From positions 1 to 64,000 of the forward strand of contig JAHHGR010000013.1 of the NCBI GenBank assembly GCA_019359725.1: a stretch of 64,000 bases of DNA, read 5' to 3'. Source of the stretch: Aphanocapsa lilacina HA4352-LM1 (GTDB taxonomy: Bacteria > Cyanobacteriota > Cyanobacteriia > Gloeobacterales > Gloeobacteraceae). Numbering within the stretch: position 1 is the first letter of the stretch; the number at the start of each line of letters is the position of its first letter. Below the pieces are notes generated by a model. That model worked only from the letters and a program-made list of their open reading frames with translations. It did not search any database and was not told the origin of the DNA. Shown here piece after piece: positions 43,993 to 53,141 of this stretch. Both the position numbers and the translations under genes were made by a program.

Positions 43993-44024
43993 CCGGGGGA
44001 GAGGGCCATGGCCCTCTCCCCCGG
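43993..44024. terminator. Perfect 32-base palindrome after the BON gene
   Basis: A 16-bp self-complementary arm (CCGGGGGAGAGGGCCA with its complement). It lies 34 bases after the BON stop and can act for both strands. There is no T-run on the plus strand, so it is terminator-like rather than classic. Confidence 0.55.
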
Positions 44025-44064
44025 TCCTATTTGTGCAGGTTTTTGCACAGTGAGAAGCCGGACC

Positions 44065-44250
44065 TCATCGGCCCTCCCGGTTGCGGATGCGGGCGGGCGT
44101 CAGGCCATAAAGGCGCGACGGGACATTGGTCATGTGAGCCTGGTGCGCAAAACCGGCCACGGCATCCAGCTGTTCCAACCGGCGCTCCTTGAGCAGCCGG
44201 ATTTGCTGCTGCGTCCAGGCGTAGAAATCCGTTTCGTAGAGCGGGTACAC
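44065..44250 (-). pseudogene. Truncated DUF29 family fragment
   Basis: A 61-residue frame beginning near MYPLYETDFYAWTQQQIRLLKERRLEQLD, which is the N-terminal signature of DUF29, a common cyanobacterial family of about 150 residues. After residue 31 the family likeness stops and an unrelated tail (GFAHQAHMTNVPSRLYGLTP) leads to a stop. The conserved central helices are missing, so this is probably a broken copy. Confidence 0.6.
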
Positions 44251-44317
44251 GCGCTTTCGGGGTTTGGTTCTCCCTCAAATAGACCGATGCTTGGCAGCGG
44301 CGTTTTGCGCGTGCACT

Positions 44318-45787
44318 CTAGACAAGGTTGGAAACTTTTAAGCTGCGCAGGGTGGCGGTCTTTTTGCGCTGGTGCTCCTGCATGCGGCAGAGGATATTGT
44401 CGAGGGAACGCACCGCTTCCACGACGTGGGGGCCTTTGTTGAGCATGACGCACTCGGCGCGCTGGCTCATCGCCGCGTCGGTGATCTCGGCGCGCGAGGG
44501 CAAGCCCTTTTTGGCCAGCTTTTCGAGTACCTGGGTCGCCCAGACCACCGGCATGTGCCCCGCTTCGCACAGCCAGAGGATTTCCTCCTGCACCTCGGCG
44601 GTGCGCTCCCAGCCGCACTCGACCGCCAGATCCCCGCGGGCGATCATCACCCCGGCCGGATAGGAGCGCATGGCAGCCAGGATCAGCCTGGGCAACTGCT
44701 CGAAGCCGCGGCGTGTCTCGATCTTGAGCACAATGCCCAGATGTCCCGCCCCCCGCTCGCCCAGAGCCGCCTGCAGCGCAAAGACATCCTCCGGTTCGTT
44801 GGCGAAGGACATCCCGACGAGGTCGGCCTGGCGGGCGACAAACTCGAGGTGCTCTAGATCCTGTTCGCTCAGCCCCCGAAGCTTCAGGCGGCTCTCGGGA
44901 AAATTGATCCCCTTGTCGGCGGCCAGACGGCTGCCTTTGTCGGCGGCCCGGGTGATCTCCAACTGGATTTCGTTCTCCGCCACCCCCCGCACGACACTCT
45001 CGATTTTGCCGTCGTCGAACAATACGGCCTCACCCACCTGCACACCGCCGTAGATCCCGCTGACCGCGCACACCACGCGCGCCGGAGCCTCTTCGCAGCC
45101 AGGCTTGCCCTGTTCTGCGTCGCGGCAGAGGACGAGCCCCTCACCTTTGCGGAGGGTGAGCGGTTCGGCAAGCGGGCCGGTGCGCAATTTCGGCCCGCCC
45201 AGGTCCATCAAAATCCGGCAGGCGCGCCCCACCTCCCGCTCGGCGCGGCGGATGTTGCCCACCATGCGCCCCCAGACCGGCTCGCTGTCGTGGGCGCAGT
45301 TGATCCGGGCGCAGTTCATCCCGGCCCGGATGAGATTGCACAACAGCAGGTAATCGCCTTCGGCTTCGCTGGGTAAAGTAACCATGATCCGGGCGGCGCG
45401 GCGCGCGGGCCGCGGTCCCAGGAGCGCCTCGGTGTGGGCGGTGAGCAAATCCTGGCCCCGCGCAAAATCGTCCGCAAAAGAGACGACCTCGCCACCGCGG
45501 CCCGCGAGCTGCTGCAGCACCTGCACCACGGCGCTCAGACTCGCCATGGTGTGCGCCTCGGTGCGACCCAGTGACGAGAGGCCCAAACCGCTCAACTGCT
45601 CCTGAATTTCGCGCAGGTCGAACCGGCGCAGGGCAAGATAGTCGATGAGATTGTGGGCGCTGTCGCCAAAGTGGGGATGCACTTGCTGGAGGTGCTCACC
45701 GAATTGTTGCTTGAGGCCCTCTGCATGGGAACGGATGGTGTCGAGCTGAGCGATCAGCGCTTCAAGCTGCGGTCGAACAGGGGACAT
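44318..45787 (-). CDS. Pyruvate kinase-like protein with N-terminal extension
   Basis: A 489-residue protein. Residues from about 135 on follow the pyruvate kinase barrel: MVTLPSEAEGDYLLLCNLIRAGMNCARINCAHD (family start), LMDLGGPKLRTG (substrate/Mg site), the Lys region LKIETRRGFEQLPRLI, the signature MIARGDLAVECGWERTAEVQEEI, and ATQVLEKLAKKGLPSRAEITDAAM. The first 130 residues are a helical extension not found in standard enzymes, and the C-terminal regulatory domain is absent. Relatives are annotated as pyruvate kinase, but it could be a phosphoenolpyruvate-dependent enzyme of another kind. ATG 45787 (MSPVRPQLEALIAQLD) is chosen. Divergent from the ABC ATPase gene. Confidence 0.82.
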   Translation of the reverse strand: MSPVRPQLEALIAQLDTIRSHAEGLKQQFGEHLQQVHPHFGDSAHNLIDYLALRRFDLREIQEQLSGLGLSSLGRTEAHTMASLSAVVQVLQQLAGRGGEVVSFADDFARGQDLLTAHTEALLGPRPARRAARIMVTLPSEAEGDYLLLCNLIRAGMNCARINCAHDSEPVWGRMVGNIRRAEREVGRACRILMDLGGPKLRTGPLAEPLTLRKGEGLVLCRDAEQGKPGCEEAPARVVCAVSGIYGGVQVGEAVLFDDGKIESVVRGVAENEIQLEITRAADKGSRLAADKGINFPESRLKLRGLSEQDLEHLEFVARQADLVGMSFANEPEDVFALQAALGERGAGHLGIVLKIETRRGFEQLPRLILAAMRSYPAGVMIARGDLAVECGWERTAEVQEEILWLCEAGHMPVVWATQVLEKLAKKGLPSRAEITDAAMSQRAECVMLNKGPHVVEAVRSLDNILCRMQEHQRKKTATLRSLKVSNLV

Positions 45788-45929
45788 TGCTCTGAACTGA
45801 ATAACCGGGTCGCTACTTTGTATGATAGCGGCGGTGGCCCGAGGCAGCTGTACCCGCGGGCAGGCGATCGCAAACGCGGCGGGGATGCACGGCGCCAACA
45901 ATCAAAAGGCACCTACAGGAATAATTGCT

Positions 45930-46619
45930 GTGATTCGACTCGAAAATATCGTCAAGAACTACACCCTGGGCGAGGTGGTCGTGCCGGTGCTGCGGGGCAT
46001 CGATCTGGCGATTGCCGCCGGGGAGTACACCGCGATTATGGGTGTCTCCGGCTCCGGCAAATCGACCCTGATGAACATTATCGGTTGTCTGGATCGCCCG
46101 AGCGGCGGGCGCTATCTGCTCGAAGGCCAGGATGTCACCGACCGCAACGACGACGAACTGGCCGAGGTACGCAACCGCCGCATCGGCTTTGTCTTCCAGC
46201 AGTTCAACCTGCTGCCGCGCCTGACGGCTCTCGAAAACGTGATGCTGCCCATGATCTACGCGGGTTACACCAAAGCGGAACGCCGCGAGCGCGCCGAGGC
46301 GTTCCTTGACCAGGTGGGTCTTGCCGATCGCCTGCAAAATAAACCCAGCCAGCTGTCCGGCGGCCAGCAGCAGCGCGTCGCCATCGCCCGCGCCCTGGTC
46401 AACGAACCGGCCCTACTGCTGGCGGACGAGCCGACCGGCGCCCTCGACACCCGCACCAGCGAGGAGGTAATGGCCCTGCTCACCGCCCTCAACGACGGCG
46501 GGATCACGATTGTGATCGTCACTCACGAACCGGAGGTTGCCCGGCAGACCCATCGGATGATCCGCGTCCAGGACGGATTGATTATCGACGACGGGGCGGT
46601 GCTCACCGGCCAAACGTGA
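45930..46619 (+). CDS. ABC transporter ATP-binding protein, MacB/LolD type
   Basis: A 229-residue ATPase with all motifs: Walker [10 protein letters not shown] near residue 39, Q-loop [16 protein letters not shown] near 90, signature [15 protein letters not shown] near 144, Walker [13 protein letters not shown] near 165 and the switch His in VTHEPEV near 202. The closest subfamily is MacB/LolD/FtsE, which work with MacB-type permeases to move lipoproteins, peptides or drugs. No permease gene is adjacent: the next gene downstream is on the other strand. It starts with GTG at 45930, with AGGA upstream. Confidence 0.9.
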   Translation: MIRLENIVKNYTLGEVVVPVLRGIDLAIAAGEYTAIMGVSGSGKSTLMNIIGCLDRPSGGRYLLEGQDVTDRNDDELAEVRNRRIGFVFQQFNLLPRLTALENVMLPMIYAGYTKAERRERAEAFLDQVGLADRLQNKPSQLSGGQQQRVAIARALVNEPALLLADEPTGALDTRTSEEVMALLTALNDGGITIVIVTHEPEVARQTHRMIRVQDGLIIDDGAVLTGQT

Positions 46620-46633
46620 GTGCATTCGCACTT

Positions 46634-47644
46634 TTAGCGCGGATAAAGGGGCGGCACCGGCATGTAGGGCACTCCGGCGGGCGGATAGGGTACCGCTCCC
46701 GGCGGGTAGGAATACGGATACGGGCTGTTGTAGCCGTAGCCCGACGGATAGGCCGGCGCCGGGCCGACGGGGCTGATCGGGTACATCATCGCCGGGGTGT
46801 GCGCGGCGTTGGGGACCACCGCCGGGCCGGGCCGGTGGGCCGGCGAGAGTTCCGTCTGCGGCTGGGTCATATCCACCTCGGCCAGAAATTGGACCGACAG
46901 GCTCTGCAGCGGCGAGAGATCGGCCACCAGCACGCTCGGGATATCGCGTTCGAGAATTTCTTCTTGCTCGCCGGTCGATTGATTGACCGCCCCCTGCTGC
47001 TGCAGCGCCCCGATCAGGCCCCCCAACGCCCCGATCGCCGAGGCGGCGCGGTAGGATCCCCAGGTGCCGCCGATCGCGCCAACCATACTGCCGGTGGCAC
47101 GGCCGACGCTGCTGGTGGTGCGGCCCTGGGTCACCCCCCGCCGCTCGCGCACATAAGATTTGCTCAGATCCTTGCCGTCCTGGACCGTCTGTAGGCTATA
47201 GGGGTCCGCCCGCAGTTTGCCTGGCACCGGGTCGCTCATCGCCTGCACTTTGTAGACCCGGTTTTCGATAACGAGCGTGTCGAAGATGAATTGCCCCAGC
47301 TTCTCATCGAGCCGGTTGAGCGCACCGAGCAGCATCGAGCCGCTCGGCAACTTGACGTCGCCCATGCGGCCCGAGACCGGAATTTGCACCGCCTTGCCCT
47401 CCTCGACGGTGAGCGCCGAGACCGGCCCGCTTGCCACAAAGGTGACAATCAGATCGCCGCGGGTGCCGGCGGCGATCTTCTGCACGCCGGTGCGAAAAGT
47501 GCGAATCGACCCACCGTTGCCCTCGGTGACGGCCGGGGGTTGGGCGCGCAGGGCGGGTTGCGCCAGAACTGGGGGTGCAGCGGTGCACAAAACGATCGCC
47601 AGGGCGGCCCCCAGCCGTACCGGAAGCAGAAAGGTATTCGACAT
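46634..47644 (-). CDS. Exported Pro/Tyr-rich protein of unknown function
   Basis: A 336-residue protein with a signal peptide (about residues 1-29, ending VLAQ). The middle part has beta-type text (SGRMGDVKLPSGSMLLGALNRLDEKLGQF), which resembles conjugation or secretion TrbI/VirB10-like beta folds only superficially. A Gly/Ala-rich stretch (SVGRATGSMVGAIGG) lies near residue 180. The last 60 residues are repeats of Pro and Tyr (PYPYSYPPGAVPYPPAG). ATG 47644 follows AAGGAG by eight bases. No family is recognised. Probably periplasmic or surface-exposed. Confidence 0.7.
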   Translation of the reverse strand: MSNTFLLPVRLGAALAIVLCTAAPPVLAQPALRAQPPAVTEGNGGSIRTFRTGVQKIAAGTRGDLIVTFVASGPVSALTVEEGKAVQIPVSGRMGDVKLPSGSMLLGALNRLDEKLGQFIFDTLVIENRVYKVQAMSDPVPGKLRADPYSLQTVQDGKDLSKSYVRERRGVTQGRTTSSVGRATGSMVGAIGGTWGSYRAASAIGALGGLIGALQQQGAVNQSTGEQEEILERDIPSVLVADLSPLQSLSVQFLAEVDMTQPQTELSPAHRPGPAVVPNAAHTPAMMYPISPVGPAPAYPSGYGYNSPYPYSYPPGAVPYPPAGVPYMPVPPLYPR

Positions 47645-47964
47645 GACAAACTCCTTTGGCAGACCCGGAAGCAATCGCTTTCCCGCCCGCACCACAGAGG
47701 TATCCTACACGAGCGGGATGCTGCGACCGCTTGCCAGTAGTAAATCTTAAAATTTTGTCTTTCGTGGTAAATCGTGGACAATGGTGAACCGAGTGCTTCG
47801 AAACACGAACACCTGCCCACGCCCGCCGCGCTTGCTGGAGCAATCTTTTTCTGCGCTCGGGTCGCTGATGGCGATGTGTCTGCAGCGTGCGTGCAAAAAC
47901 TTCACACCTTGAGCCGACGCTGCGCAGTAATCTAAAGATTCTGAAGCATTGCGGGGTAAAGCCG
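47645..47964. other. Divergent intergenic region without visible genes
   Basis: About 320 bases between the exported Pro/Tyr-rich protein and the radical SAM gene. An A+T-rich patch at 47738-47775 probably holds promoters. Open frames here lack family features or ribosome-binding sites. No structured RNA is recognised. Confidence 0.5.
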
Positions 47965-49554
47965 ATGAAGGCGTTGCTGCTTTGGCCCCATATGCCCAAT
48001 TCTTTCTGGTCCTACCGCAGGACGCTCCAGCTTGCGGGTCTGCGCTCGACGAACCCGCCTTTGGGGCTGATCACCGTGGCGGCACTGTTGCCTGCAGGCT
48101 GGCAGATTCGCTTTGCCGACCGCAACGTGCGCTCTGAGACCGAAGCAGATTGGGCCTGGTGCGATCTGGTGATCATCTCGGCGATGATCGTCCAGAAAGA
48201 AGACTTTCGGGTGCTCATCGAGAAGGGCGTCGCCCTGGGCAAAAAAGTGGCCGTGGGAGGGCCGTTTCCCACCTCGGTGCCGGATTTTGCCCTGGCGGCC
48301 GGGGCACACTATTTGATCCTCGATGAGGGCGAGTGCACAGTGCCGCTATTTGTGGACGCGCTTGGGCGCGGGGCAGAGCGGGGCATTTTCCGCTCCGCCG
48401 ACAAACCTGATGTCACCCGCACACCCGTCCCGCGCTTTGATCTGCTGGATATGCGGGCATACCTGGCGATGACGGTGCAGTTCTCGCGTGGCTGTCCGTT
48501 TCAGTGCGAATTTTGCGACATCATCAACCTCTACGGCCGCAAGCCGCGCACCAAGCATCCCGAGCAGATGCTCGCCGAACTGGAGGTGCTCTACCGGATG
48601 GGTTGGAACCGCTACGTGTTCGTGGTGGACGACAACTTCATCGGCAACGCCCGCAATGCCAAGATCTTCTTGCGGGCGCTCGTCCCCTGGATGGAGGCGC
48701 GCCGGTACCCGTTTATTCTGCTCACCGAAGCGTCGCTCAATCTGGCCGAAGACCCCGAACTGGTGGAACTGATGGTGAAGGCGGGTTTTACCACCGTCTT
48801 CATGGGTATCGAGACCCCCGATACCGACAGCCTGCTGGAGGTGCACAAGCTCCAGAACACCCGCCATTCGCTCGCGGAGTCGTGCGAGAAGGTCACCCGG
48901 GCGGGTCTGCAGATTATGTCCGGGTTCATCATGGGCTTCGACCACGAGCGGCCCGGAGCGGGGGAGCGCATCCGCGCCTTTATCGAGCTGACCGGCATCC
49001 CCCAGGCCCAGCTCAGCCTGCTGCAGGCGCTGCAGAACACGGCGCTCTGGCGGCGATTGGAGCGCGAGGGACGGCTTATCGACGGTCTGGGTACCTTCCA
49101 TCAGGGGGCCTTGATGAACTTCGTGCCCACCCGGCCGCTGGAGGAGATTGTCGAAGAATATATCGACGCTTTCTGGCGCATCTACGAGCCGCTACCCTAC
49201 CTCAAGCGCACCTTCACCCACTTTGGGCGCATGGGAGCCCGGCGGGCCGATAGCCGCAGGCGCTTCGATTGGGCGGCTTTGCGGATGTTTGCGGCCGTCT
49301 GCTGGCATCAGGGGATCGTCCGCTCGACGCGCTGGCGCTTCTGGTGGCAGCTTGCAGCGATCGCCCTCACCAAATCGCGGCTGCTGTTCGATTACTTCAT
49401 CGCCCTTGCGGCCGGGGAGCACTTTTTTGCCTACCGCCACGAGGTGCGCGCCCAACTGCGCACCCAGCTCGCAGCGATGCGGCAGCTGAGGGAGCACCCA
49501 GAAAATCAGCTGCCCTCGGCCGCCACCCCCAGTGCCTGGGCCAACAACGCCTGA
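47965..49554 (+). CDS. B12-binding domain radical SAM protein (DUF4070-like C-terminus)
   Basis: A 529-residue enzyme of the cobalamin-dependent radical SAM class (methylthiotransferase/HpnP-like architecture). The N-terminal B12-binding-type domain (about residues 1-130) has PPLGLITVAALLPAGWQIRFADRNV. The radical SAM core has CPFQCEFC (Cys177, 181 and 184 approximately) and VVDDNFIGN near 228, and a C-terminal region like DUF4070 (LQNTALWRRLEREGRL). The family includes HpnP, which methylates hopanoids at C-2, but the substrate here is not fixed. ATG 47965 is used. Its last 49 bases overlap the 3' end of the ABC ATPase gene on the other strand. Confidence 0.85.
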   Translation: MKALLLWPHMPNSFWSYRRTLQLAGLRSTNPPLGLITVAALLPAGWQIRFADRNVRSETEADWAWCDLVIISAMIVQKEDFRVLIEKGVALGKKVAVGGPFPTSVPDFALAAGAHYLILDEGECTVPLFVDALGRGAERGIFRSADKPDVTRTPVPRFDLLDMRAYLAMTVQFSRGCPFQCEFCDIINLYGRKPRTKHPEQMLAELEVLYRMGWNRYVFVVDDNFIGNARNAKIFLRALVPWMEARRYPFILLTEASLNLAEDPELVELMVKAGFTTVFMGIETPDTDSLLEVHKLQNTRHSLAESCEKVTRAGLQIMSGFIMGFDHERPGAGERIRAFIELTGIPQAQLSLLQALQNTALWRRLEREGRLIDGLGTFHQGALMNFVPTRPLEEIVEEYIDAFWRIYEPLPYLKRTFTHFGRMGARRADSRRRFDWAALRMFAAVCWHQGIVRSTRWRFWWQLAAIALTKSRLLFDYFIALAAGEHFFAYRHEVRAQLRTQLAAMRQLREHPENQLPSAATPSAWANNA

Positions 49555-50993
49555 GAGTCGTAGGGGGGCCGCCGTTCGCCCACGATGCGCCCGCCCTGGA
49601 GCACCAGCAGGCGCTCGGCCAGCAGGGTCAATTCGGGCAGATCCGAAGAGACCACTAGCACGGCGGTGCCGCCCGCGGCGAGGGCGCGGATGAGTCCGTA
49701 GATCTCGGCTTTGGCCTCGACATCGACGCCGCGGGTCGGTTCGTCGAGCAGCAGCACCCGGCACCCGGCAAGCAGCCAGCGTCCCAATAGCGCCTTTTGC
49801 TGGTTGCCGCCGCTCAGGGCGCGGATGGCCATCTCCTGGGCGTGCGGCGCCAGGCGCAGTTGTCCCCCCAGTGCGCGGCAGGCACTGCGCTCGCGGTACT
49901 GCTCGACGATCCCCCAGCGGGCGCGGCCGGGCAGGCTCACCAGGGCCATATTTTCGCGCACGCAGCGCTCGGGCAGCAGGCTGTGGCGCTTGCGGTCCTC
50001 CCCCAGCAGGCCGATGCCGCAGGCGATGGCGTCGCGGGGCGAGCGCCAGACCACCGGTCGTCCATCCAGCACAATCTCTCCCGCCTCGGGCCTTTGGGCA
50101 CCGAACAGCGTGCGCACCAACCGGGAGCGGCCCGCCCCGGCCACCCCCATCAGCCCCACCACCTCGCCTGCCCGCAGCTCCAGGTGCACATCTCTGAGCC
50201 GGCCGCAGCAGAGATTGTGCACGGTGAGGACGGGTCGGCCGGTTTGCGAGGCGGCCGGGGCGCCGGTCGGTTCGAGGGTGCGGCCCACCATGTGGCGCAC
50301 CACCGCCGCCATCGACAGTGCTCCCACCGCAGCGCAGTGGACACGCCTGCCGTTGCGCAGGACCGTCACCCGGTCGCAAAGGGCAAAGATTTCCTCCAGG
50401 CGGTGGGAGATATAGATAATTGCCGTGCCCTCCGAGCGAATCCGCCTGAGCACGGCGAACAGCTGCTCGCTCTGTTGGGCGCTCAGGCTGGCTGTGGGTT
50501 CATCGAGGATGAGCAGGCGCGCCTTTTGCCTGAGGGCGCGGGCGGTCTCGACCATCTGCTGTTCGGGCAAATTGAGCTGTCCGACCGGCGTGCGCGGGTC
50601 GATCGGTTGGCCCAACCGCTCCAGTACCGCGCGGGCCGAATTTTCGAACTTCCCGTAGTCCACCGGCCGCCACCAGCTGTGCGCCTCCCCCAGGCAGATA
50701 TTTTCGGCCACCGATAACGCCGGTACCAGCGCCAGTTCCTGGTGGATCATGGCGATGCCGGCAGCGCGGGCGGCGCGGGGCGAATCGAACCGGACGGCGG
50801 CACCCTGCCAGCGGACGGTACCCGCGTCGGGAGCAAGGGCGCCCGAGAGAATTTTCATCAGCGTCGATTTGCCGGCGCCGTTTTCACCGACCAATGCGTG
50901 CACCTCCCCCACCTCGACGGTGAAATCCACCCCGTCGAGCACCGTGACCGGCCCGAAGCGGCGGGTGATCTTTTCGAGGGCAAGGAGAGGCAT
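49506..50993 (-). CDS. rbsA: Sugar ABC transporter ATP-binding protein (RbsA/MglA type)
   Basis: A 495-residue double ATPase. The first half has GENGAGKSTLMKIL near residue 37, LPEQQMVETARAL and LLILDEPTASLS near 160. The second half has the modified Walker A GVAGAGRSRLVRTL near 285, LSGGNQQKALLGRWL near 388 and LLLDEPTRGVDV. This fused pattern is the CUT2 (ribose/galactose/multi-sugar) class. The gene lies five bases after the solute-binding gene, in the same direction. The usual RbsC-type permease is not found beside it. The start is ATG 50993, just after GGAGAGG. Confidence 0.92.
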   Translation of the reverse strand: MPLLALEKITRRFGPVTVLDGVDFTVEVGEVHALVGENGAGKSTLMKILSGALAPDAGTVRWQGAAVRFDSPRAARAAGIAMIHQELALVPALSVAENICLGEAHSWWRPVDYGKFENSARAVLERLGQPIDPRTPVGQLNLPEQQMVETARALRQKARLLILDEPTASLSAQQSEQLFAVLRRIRSEGTAIIYISHRLEEIFALCDRVTVLRNGRRVHCAAVGALSMAAVVRHMVGRTLEPTGAPAASQTGRPVLTVHNLCCGRLRDVHLELRAGEVVGLMGVAGAGRSRLVRTLFGAQRPEAGEIVLDGRPVVWRSPRDAIACGIGLLGEDRKRHSLLPERCVRENMALVSLPGRARWGIVEQYRERSACRALGGQLRLAPHAQEMAIRALSGGNQQKALLGRWLLAGCRVLLLDEPTRGVDVEAKAEIYGLIRALAAGGTAVLVVSSDLPELTLLAERLLVLQGGRIVGERRPPYDSQALLAQALGVAAEGS

Positions 50994-50998
50994 CGGTG

Positions 50999-51952
50999 TC
51001 AGGGGGCGGGGGTACGGGTTTCGTTGCCCAGGGCGGCTTTGTCCACCAGCCGTACGGGCACGGGGATCACCGGTTCCACCGGTTGGCCCGCGAGGTGAGC
51101 AGCCACCGCCCGGATCGTCTCCTGGCCGATGCGGTAGGGATCCTGGGCGATATCGGCCTGCAGGGGCGACTGGCCCCCGGCGATGAGCTTGCGCGCCTCC
51201 TCGGAGGCGTCGTAGCCCACGACGAAGATGCCTTTGCGCCCGGCGGCCTCGATGGCCGAGACGACGCCGAAGGCCGATTCGTCGTTGATGGCGAAGACGG
51301 CGTCGAGCTTGCGCTGGGACTGGAGCAGATCTTCGGCGGCTTTTAAGGAGCGGTCGCGCACGCCGTCGCCGGTGAGGCGGGCCACCACCCGGATGTTCGG
51401 ATAGGGCTTGAGGGCTTCCTCGAAGCCGCGCACCCGCTCGATCACCGACTGGATATAGGGCTGATCGATAATGGCCACCTGGCCCTGGCCGTTCAGGCGC
51501 TTGGCGACGTGCTCGCCCGCGAGCCGCCCGCCTGCGACGTTGTCCGAGGCGATGTGGGAGACAACTGTGCCTTCTTTTGCGCGGATGTCGGCGGTGAAGA
51601 CCGGGATATCGGCCTGGTTGGCGCGGGCGATGGCGGGACCGATCCCCTGGGAATCGGTCGGGCAAACCACGATCGCCGCTACTTTCTGGACGGTGTAATT
51701 TTCGAGCTGTCCCTGTTGGCGGGCCAGATCGAATTCGCCCGCATCGAGTCGCACAGTGAGCTTCTGTTTGGCCGCTTCTTCTTGGAGACCACGCTCCAGT
51801 TCGCGGTAGAAAGCGTCCTGACGGGTGAGCAGCGACACCCCCACCACCGGCCGATTGCCGCCCTCCGAACCGTTCTGGGCACAGGCCCCGAGCACCAGTG
51901 CACACAGCGCCGCCAACCACCGGAACCTTCGCACCCCGGACCCACCCCGCAC
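50999..51952 (-). CDS. rbsB: Sugar ABC transporter substrate-binding lipoprotein (RbsB type)
   Basis: A 317-residue periplasmic binding protein. A lipobox LGAC at about residues 21-24 follows a positive and hydrophobic leader, so it should be lipid-anchored. PVVGVSLLTRQDAFYRELERGLQEEA begins a type 1 periplasmic-binding fold; later signatures are VVCPTDSQGIGPAIARAN, DNVAGGRLAGEHVAK and VGYDASEEARKLIAGG, which match the ribose/galactose class. It delivers a sugar to the transporter with the ATPase gene that follows. Confidence 0.9.
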   Translation of the reverse strand: MRGGSGVRRFRWLAALCALVLGACAQNGSEGGNRPVVGVSLLTRQDAFYRELERGLQEEAAKQKLTVRLDAGEFDLARQQGQLENYTVQKVAAIVVCPTDSQGIGPAIARANQADIPVFTADIRAKEGTVVSHIASDNVAGGRLAGEHVAKRLNGQGQVAIIDQPYIQSVIERVRGFEEALKPYPNIRVVARLTGDGVRDRSLKAAEDLLQSQRKLDAVFAINDESAFGVVSAIEAAGRKGIFVVGYDASEEARKLIAGGQSPLQADIAQDPYRIGQETIRAVAAHLAGQPVEPVIPVPVRLVDKAALGNETRTPAP

Positions 51953-52021
51953 AATTTCAGGCTTAAATGTACCAGCAAGCCGCCCGGTCCGGGGCGAATT
52001 ATTGTTGCCGCCTACTGTTAC

Positions 52022-53140
52022 TTAGGTGGCAAGACCCGCTTCGAGATCGGCGACTACCGCCACCAGTGAGCGGGTCTGGGCGTGGATGCGGCGCTGGCGC
52101 GTCGCACCGTTGCCCGATTCGAGCATGGCGAAAATCCCCGCCAGATAAGCGCTACAGCCCAACTCTGCCGCCAGCGGCTGCATCTCGCCCACGGTCTGCT
52201 CAATCAGTTTGCGGGTAGGAATCCCTTGGAGGGTGAGCGGGTCGATCAATTCGCCCTCCAGCCCCCAGCGGCAGGCGCGCCACTTGTTCTCGCGGATGAT
52301 GCCGGGGTGCAGCAGACGGACTTCCTCGCCGCTTTCGTAGAGCCGCCGGAAATAGACCGCCAGGCACTGCACCAGGGCGGTGAGGGCGAGCACCTCCGCC
52401 AGGGTGCGGGTGGCGTCGCAGATACGCACCTCGATAGTGCCGAAGTCGGAGTGGGGCCGGATATCCCACCAGATTTCGCGCTGGCTGCCGATCGAACCGG
52501 TCTCCAGCAGCACCTGAATCAGATTTTCGTAGCCTTCCCAGTTCTCAAAGCGAAACGGCAGACCGGCGGAGGAGAGATTCTCGAAAACCTTTGTGCGGCA
52601 GCTATCCAGGCCCGTGTCGTCACCCTCCCAAAAAGGCGAATTGGCCGAGAGCGCCAGCAACATCGGCGCGTACTGGGTGATCTGGTTGATTACCTGTATC
52701 GCTGTCTCGCCGTCGGGCATGCCGACATGGACGTGCAGGCCGTAAATCTGCATCCGCCGGGCCGTCCAGACGTGTTTGTCGACCAAGGCACGGTAGCGGG
52801 GGGTTTGGGTGTACTGCCGCTCGCGCCAGCGGGCAAAGGGGTGGGTGCCGGCCGAGAGAAAGCTTACGCCGCGCTCGCGGCAGACAGAGCGCAGCAGCGT
52901 AAGCTGCGTGGTCAGATCCCGCTCGACCTGGGCGACATCCTTGCAAATGCCCGTGTTGATCTCGATGGTGGCCTGCACCAGTTCGGGCTTGACCACCAGT
53001 CCGACCTCCGGGTGCTCCTCGCAAAAAGCGACCAGCTCCGGTCCGCGCGGGGTGAGATTGCCCGTTTCGGGGTCGATAATCTGAAGCTCCATCTCGACCC
53101 CGAGGGTTGGAGCAGCGGAGGACTGGAAAGGGATGGTCAC
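52022..53140 (-). CDS. YbdK-type glutamate-cysteine ligase family enzyme
   Basis: A 372-residue carboxylate-amine ligase of the GCS2/YbdK family. LGVEMELQIIDPETGNL near residue 13 holds the first metal-binding acidic residues, YGLHVHVGMPDGETAI near residue 133, LLALSANSPFWEGDDTGLDSCR near 162, and IWWDIRPHSDFGTIEVRICD near 225. These are the right family motifs. Members form a gamma-glutamyl bond (weak glutamate-cysteine ligase activity in E. coli YbdK). The reaction here is inferred. It ends and the petH gene stops nearby: petH, 53142 on, is upstream, with a one-base gap between petH stop and this start. Confidence 0.85.
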   Translation of the reverse strand: MTIPFQSSAAPTLGVEMELQIIDPETGNLTPRGPELVAFCEEHPEVGLVVKPELVQATIEINTGICKDVAQVERDLTTQLTLLRSVCRERGVSFLSAGTHPFARWRERQYTQTPRYRALVDKHVWTARRMQIYGLHVHVGMPDGETAIQVINQITQYAPMLLALSANSPFWEGDDTGLDSCRTKVFENLSSAGLPFRFENWEGYENLIQVLLETGSIGSQREIWWDIRPHSDFGTIEVRICDATRTLAEVLALTALVQCLAVYFRRLYESGEEVRLLHPGIIRENKWRACRWGLEGELIDPLTLQGIPTRKLIEQTVGEMQPLAAELGCSAYLAGIFAMLESGNGATRQRRIHAQTRSLVAVVADLEAGLAT

Positions 53141-53141
53141 A

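Noticed and set aside
49506-51920. An 804-residue single frame covering both the sugar ATPase and the binding-protein region
   Set aside because: The upstream part is a shadow of the binding-protein gene in another frame; ATG 50993 gives a normal RbsA-type protein.
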